From CAYMAT01 sp964388495 (GTDB lineage Bacteria > Patescibacteriota > Gracilibacteria > Peribacterales > Peribacteraceae): a stretch of DNA of 15,412 nt. The position numbers were made by a program, and so were the translations under genes. Of the stretch, positions 12,871-15,412 are shown in pieces (position 1 is the first letter of the stretch; every line of letters begins with the position of its first letter). The notes beneath the pieces were generated by a model that saw only the letters and a list, made by a program, of their open reading frames with translations, was not told the DNA's origin and did not search any database. The stretch covers positions 1 to 15,412 of the forward strand of contig CAYMAT010000035.1 in the NCBI GenBank assembly GCA_964388495.1, given 5' to 3'.

Positions 12871-13764
12871 CTAAAAACATTTCTCAATTATTTCAGTACA
12901 TGTGTCATACACTTTAATTTCCCTCTCTTGTTTTTTGAATTTTGTAGCCAAAAAACTAATGACATTTTTCAAATACTTTTTGTCTTTTACCGTTATATGA
13001 ACGTTTCCCACTGGAAGATCAAATTTCAAATTTTTCATGTTGATTTCTAGGCCGCCCCCTAAACCCAATATATATAAATTTCTAGAAACTGCAGAGGGGT
13101 AATTTAAGGCTATTGTATGTGGATTGCTTTCATGACAACTTACCACATCCAGTAGTTCTCCGTCATCAGTTTTAATTGTTTTAAAAATTTTTCTTATGTG
13201 AGAGGGATGCTTAAGTTCCGGAATTGTAAAAGTTCCATGCGGACAGAGCACTTGAATAAAAGCGTTCGATAAAATCTTAAGTTCGGTCTTGAAATTGAGA
13301 CGTCTATGTTTTGTCGGTAAATATTCATAATTTAGAAAATTATCCTCTAAAACATGATCATAGTTATAATTTATGAATGTCAGCTGATTCAGCAGCTGTG
13401 TTTTGCTCAATATTTTTCGATTCAGCTTATTAATCCACCCATTTGAATTCTGGTTATAACTTTCAACAAAAATCTGTCTAATCAGGGAAAATATTTTATC
13501 TTCAATAACTTCCCCATTTGTGTGATGGGCTTCGGATACCGCTTCTGCTACTACACATTCATCTAATGTCGCATATGTCTTTTTTTCACCCACTTTGTCC
13601 ATCCAATTCAATATTTCTGTTTTGTACTTGTGGGCACTTTCTTTATTAATCCTGTCTTTAACTTGTAAGCTCAGTTCCTTCCATGTCGGTAATCCGTAAT
13701 CTGCAGATGCGCCTGCTCCAAGTATGAAAATGTGCTGAATCGAATTATCTAGGACAAACTGCAT
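12871..13764 (-). CDS. Orphan SIR2-like protein, putative NAD-consuming enzyme (defence-type)
   Basis: The 297-residue protein opens with HIFILGAGASADYGLPTW (11-28), the GAGxS nucleotide loop of the SIR2 fold. FINYNYDHVLE (130-140) carries Asn134 and Asp136 of the catalytic pocket, CPHG (174-177) the catalytic-type His176, and LGLGGGLEIN (233-242) the last nucleotide-binding loop. In this SIR2-like family (as in ThsA, DSR1/2 or SPARSA subunits) the domain usually cleaves NAD+ to stop phage spread; deacetylase activity is less likely because the zinc cysteines of classical sirtuins are missing. There is no sensor domain and no partner gene such as a short Argonaute next to it, so its trigger is unknown. 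Composition is strongly AT-rich compared with neighbours, indicating transfer. Its promoter has a normal short leader, unlike most genes here. Confidence 0.75.
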   Translation of the reverse strand: MQFVLDNSIQHIFILGAGASADYGLPTWKELSLQVKDRINKESAHKYKTEILNWMDKVGEKKTYATLDECVVAEAVSEAHHTNGEVIEDKIFSLIRQIFVESYNQNSNGWINKLNRKILSKTQLLNQLTFINYNYDHVLEDNFLNYEYLPTKHRRLNFKTELKILSNAFIQVLCPHGTFTIPELKHPSHIRKIFKTIKTDDGELLDVVSCHESNPHTIALNYPSAVSRNLYILGLGGGLEINMKNLKFDLPVGNVHITVKDKKYLKNVISFLATKFKKQEREIKVYDTCTEIIEKCF

Positions 13765-13784
13765 AATCTTATTTTGGAGAATTT

Positions 13785-13812
13785 ATTATTTGCTAGCAAT
13801 CAGCGATGGCAA
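13785..13812 (-). promoter_or_regulatory. Promoter of the SIR2-like gene
   Basis: Minus strand: TTGCCA (13807-13812), 16-nt spacer, AATAAT (13785-13790), both 5 of 6 to consensus. The start codon at 13764 lies 20 nt downstream, so the mRNA would have a leader of about 14 nt. There is no Shine-Dalgarno. Confidence 0.5.
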
Positions 13813-13846
13813 ATTGATTATTATTCAATATTCACAAATAATTTTA

Positions 13847-13863
13847 TGGCTGGGGAGGAGGGA
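13847..13863. repeat. 17-bp direct repeat, copy 1 (tRNA 3'-end-like)
   Basis: TGGCTGGGGAGGAGGGA, identical to 14227-14243. On the minus strand it reads TCCCTCCTCCCCAGCCA, which has the layout of a tRNA 3' end: T-stem strand, 7-nt acceptor CTCCCCA, G discriminator, CCA. It lies 4 nt past the GIY-YIG stop. Confidence 0.6.
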
Positions 13864-13867
13864 ACGA

Positions 13868-14149
13868 CTACGCATCGCTGCGCACTTCGTGCTTCGCGAT
13901 GTCTTCGTCGTTTAAAATTCGTTTTTTGAGTATAGTTCTGCCTGATCCGGTTTTGAAATATTTCTCCAGCCTTCTCGCTTTTTGCTCATCGGAGAAACCA
14001 ATAGTGACAAGTACCGTGAAAGGTTTATAGGGGGCGGTTGATATACTTTGTCCGTTATTGTGTTCCAGGAGTCTCCGTTCAAGATTATTCGTTGATCCTA
14101 CGTAGAGAATTGGGTGGGTTGTACTGCGCAGGACGTATACATACCACAT
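13868..14149 (-). CDS. GIY-YIG nuclease family protein, single domain
   Basis: The 93-residue protein starts MWYVYVLRSTTHPILYVGSTNNLERRLLEHN: YVY and YVG are the GIY and YIG positions, Arg in LERRLLEH is the conserved catalytic-site arginine, and ARRLEKYFKTGSGR carries the metal-binding Glu. The length is that of UPF0213/YhbQ-type stand-alone domains. Such proteins are frequent and multicopy in CPR genomes; cellular roles are unknown, and some relatives are mobile endonucleases. Its last 11 codons (ending KHEVRSDA) are written by an imperfect palindrome (13873-13901). 17-bp direct repeats lie on both sides. A TTGGCA-17-TACGAT promoter 8 nt before ATG gives a leaderless message. It could be a homing-like selfish gene or a domesticated repair protein. 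Confidence 0.82.
   Translation of the reverse strand: MWYVYVLRSTTHPILYVGSTNNLERRLLEHNNGQSISTAPYKPFTVLVTIGFSDEQKARRLEKYFKTGSGRTILKKRILNDEDIAKHEVRSDA
13873..13901. repeat. Palindrome inside the 3' end of the GIY-YIG gene
   Basis: CATCGC (13873-13878) pairs with GCGATG (13896-13901), and GCAC (13882-13885) pairs with GTGC (13889-13892) around a TTC loop, with a 3x3 internal mismatch. It forms a REP-like hairpin that overlaps coding sequence. No T-run follows on the minus strand. Confidence 0.55.
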
Positions 14150-14157
14150 AGCAGCTT

Positions 14158-14186
14158 ATCGTATCCCTTAGGAGATGGCCTGCCAA
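14158..14186 (-). promoter_or_regulatory. Leaderless promoter of the GIY-YIG gene
   Basis: Minus strand: TTGGCA (14181-14186, 5 of 6 to consensus), 17-nt spacer, TACGAT (14158-14163), then 8 nt to ATG 14149. Confidence 0.55.
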
Positions 14187-14226
14187 CCGAAGACACGACT
14201 AAGCCGCAGCGCAGGCGTGCGCAGGT

Positions 14227-14243
14227 TGGCTGGGGAGGAGGGA
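14227..14243. repeat. 17-bp direct repeat, copy 2 (tRNA 3'-end-like)
   Basis: Exact second copy of TGGCTGGGGAGGAGGGA, 380 bp from copy 1 at 13847-13863. The two copies bracket the GIY-YIG gene and its promoter. On the minus strand it is preceded by GAAGGGAA, which is not a normal T-loop, so no intact tRNA is present. Confidence 0.6.
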
Positions 14244-14246
14244 TTC

Positions 14247-14293
14247 CCTTCGTCTCGTCGTCCGCTGCGGCGGTCTCCTCGCTCAGGACAGGC
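14247..14293. repeat. Variant of the widespread CCTTCGAC...GCTCAGGACAGGC interspersed repeat
   Basis: CCTTCGTC near 14247 and GCTCAGGACAGGC (14281-14293) match the two ends of CCTTCGACAAGCTCAGGACAGGC, a short repeat seen in many bacterial genomes. The ends are separated by an insert with the palindrome CCGCTGCGG (14262-14270). Recognition is from memory. Confidence 0.4.
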
Positions 14294-14321
14294 TTCTCAT
14301 CCCTCATCAATTGAATCCGCC

Positions 14322-14341
14322 AACCGGCCTGAAGGCCGCTT
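14322..14341. repeat. GC-rich hairpin
   Basis: CGGCCT-GA-AGGCCG forms the core, extended by two A-T pairs after one mismatch. An outer pair, TGAAT (14312-14316) with ATTCA (14347-14351), could lengthen it. No T-run follows on either strand, so it is more like a REP element than a terminator. Confidence 0.4.
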
Positions 14342-14546
14342 GTCGAATTCATGGCTGAACACGTGGCATCTACAGCAACACAGTAGCGGTTTTTCGGGGG
14401 TTGTAGGAGAGCGTTGGGAAGTCAGGGAAAGGCACGTGGGACTGGGGCTAATCCGAACAAACCGAACAGTACTGAGGGGGTAGTGTTTTATGATCAAATA
14501 ATGTGATCAATAACTGATTTTAGTAATGCCACATGCGTGAAACTCA

Positions 14547-15412
14547 TCATTGCATCTTACAGAATCTGTCCAAGGTTTCAGATGAATAGACGGGTTGAAT
14601 CGTGGTGTGCTGTATCCCAAATTTCTTCGCGATGACTTCAATTTCACCAATGATCCTTTCGCAATCACACACCTCTTCAATCTTCACAGTGACCTTGCAT
14701 GTCAGGTGATGCTCGGTTGGATCTTGGCTCCAGACATGAATGTCTCCAACCGATGAAACTCCCTTCACGTCTTTCACTGCCTCCTCAAGCGCTCCGTAAT
14801 CGAATCCATCAGGTGCTGATTGGAGGAAATATCCCATACCTTCTTTGAAGATCCCCCATCCTGTTTTCACCATAAATCCTGCGATGAGCAGCGCAGCCGC
14901 CACGTCGAAGTAGATGATAGGATAGAAATAGGATGCAATGGCACTGATGACGACTGCCGCAGATCCTACGGCATCATATGCCATACAGGAGAACGTGCCT
15001 TTGGCATTCAGGCTGCAACACGCATCTCTCCTCAGTCCCAGCGCGGAAGTGAGATTGACGATAAAGGCGATGGAGCCGACCACGATGACAGGCAGTGTCG
15101 CAATTTCCTGTGGCTCAAAGAGAAGCCGTACCGCTTGCAGGAACGCAAGCAGAGCGGTTACAAGAAGCAAGCATCCCTTCACGAACCCCGCGAAAACGTC
15201 CATGCGCTTGTAACCGAAAGTGCGCTTCTCATCGGGTGCCTGACGGGTCTTGCGTTCGCTGTAGATGCTGAGGCAGAGCGCAACAACGTCGTCGACGTTC
15301 ATCAGACCGTCCGCGAGGATCGCACTGCTTCCCGTGATGACGCTCGTGATCAATTCACCGATGGCAAGGCCGCCATTCAGAATCAGCGCGGTGATGAACC
15401 GCTTTTCCAGCT
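14547..15412 (-). CDS. Cation diffusion facilitator (CDF) transporter, N-terminus cut by the window edge, altered metal-site residues
   Basis: The visible 287 residues begin inside TM1 (LEKRFITALILNGGLAIGEL) and cover the usual CDF plan: TM2 with SSAILADGLMNVDDVVAL, loop DEKRTFGYKRMDV, TM3-TM6, then a cytoplasmic domain with DIHVWSQDPTEHHLTCKV and FGIQHTTIQPVY. CDF proteins export divalent metals by proton exchange. The transport site is normally H/D-x3-D in TM2 and H-x3-D in TM5. Here TM2 reads M-N-V-D-D, giving Met37-x3-Asp41, and TM5 reads C-M-A-Y-D, giving Cys142-x3-Asp146 (visible numbering). Both first ligands are therefore sulfur-bearing, suggesting a different metal. The stop at 14547 is certain; the true start lies beyond 15412. 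No operon partner is visible. Confidence 0.87.
   Translation of the reverse strand, partial: LEKRFITALILNGGLAIGELITSVITGSSAILADGLMNVDDVVALCLSIYSERKTRQAPDEKRTFGYKRMDVFAGFVKGCLLLVTALLAFLQAVRLLFEPQEIATLPVIVVGSIAFIVNLTSALGLRRDACCSLNAKGTFSCMAYDAVGSAAVVISAIASYFYPIIYFDVAAALLIAGFMVKTGWGIFKEGMGYFLQSAPDGFDYGALEEAVKDVKGVSSVGDIHVWSQDPTEHHLTCKVTVKIEEVCDCERIIGEIEVIAKKFGIQHTTIQPVYSSETLDRFCKMQ

Larger units (their letters stand above)
14150..14546. other. 397-bp noncoding stretch rich in palindromes between the GIY-YIG and CDF genes
   Basis: I find no credible gene here. It holds, left to right, the GIY-YIG promoter (14158-14186); an inverted repeat GCCAACC (14182-14188) with GGTTGGC (14224-14230) enclosing a smaller hairpin GCGCA-GGCG-TGCGC (14209-14222); the second 17-bp tRNA-like direct repeat (14227-14243); a repeat remnant with CCTTCGTC and GCTCAGGACAGGC (about 14247-14293); a hairpin with CGGCCT-GA-AGGCCG at its core (14322-14341); and two TGATCA sites (14491-14496, 14504-14509). 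From about 14360 to 14485 I see nothing recognisable. Confidence 0.55.

Noticed and set aside
12641..12880. Minus-strand small open frame after the deacetylase
   Set aside because: Its middle part is a translation of the TTCTGAGCAAAGTGAAGAG repeat and the rest is antisense to the deacetylase.
12844..13050. Plus-strand 68-codon Phe-rich open frame
   Set aside because: Antisense to the SIR2-like gene; composition reflects AT-rich DNA and there is no start signal.
13847..14243. A complete tRNA gene on the minus strand
   Set aside because: Only the 3'-end-like 17 bases occur; there is no T-loop GTTCGA, anticodon arm or D-arm next to either copy.
13847..14243. CRISPR array
   Set aside because: Only two repeat copies 380 bp apart, with a gene between them.
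14098..14352. Open frames covering the noncoding interval upstream of the GIY-YIG gene
   Set aside because: They run through palindromes and the tRNA-like repeat, have no family similarity and overlap the GIY-YIG start.

Overview
The window looks like chromosome of a Patescibacteria (candidate phyla radiation, CPR) bacterium; a Peregrinibacteria-like lineage is possible but cannot be fixed from sequence alone. Reasons: compact GC-rich genes with tiny gaps, almost no Shine-Dalgarno sequences, TGA used as an ordinary stop (so not the UGA-glycine code of Absconditabacteria/Gracilibacteria), a very short HlyD-type subunit, and a thioredoxin-like membrane protein with an N-terminus of a type I associate with CPR genomes. 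No rRNA, intact tRNA or CRISPR array was found.

Left block (1-2003, minus strand): surface-polysaccharide genes. A nucleotide-sugar dehydrogenase runs off the left edge with a damaged NAD-binding motif. A sugar-1-phosphate nucleotidylyltransferase follows, and then a membrane protein that resembles the N-terminal half of a polyprenyl glycosylphosphotransferase without the catalytic half.

Centre (2097-9954): a VOC-fold protein (+); a small PH-like protein (-) divergent from a MarR-EmrA-EmrB-like drug-efflux operon (+) with a clear palindromic operator at the regulator's start codon; a sigma-70 factor with an unusual C-terminal extension that looks like a transposase-type helix-turn-helix; and a cysteine desulfurase-like enzyme whose stop codon overlaps the start of a membrane-anchored thioredoxin/DsbA-like protein.

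9957-12756: a DUF2127 membrane protein (-), a second DHA2-type drug transporter (+) and a secreted NodB-type polysaccharide deacetylase (+).

Right block (about 12.76-14.5 kb): an accessory island. Base composition drops to AT-rich, an orphan SIR2-like (putative NAD-consuming) protein appears, then a GIY-YIG nuclease gene bracketed by 17-bp direct repeats that look like a tRNA 3' end. Palindromes and widespread short interspersed repeats surround it. A cation-diffusion-facilitator transporter with altered metal-site residues runs off the right edge.

Across the window, several promoters place the -10 box only 7-8 nt before the start codon, implying leaderless transcripts. This pattern helped choose starts (for example GTG at 12010). 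The strongest candidates for something new are the sigma-HTH fusion, the desulfurase/thioredoxin pair, the leaderless promoter layout, the M/D/C/D CDF metal site and the GIY-YIG element with tRNA-like repeats.
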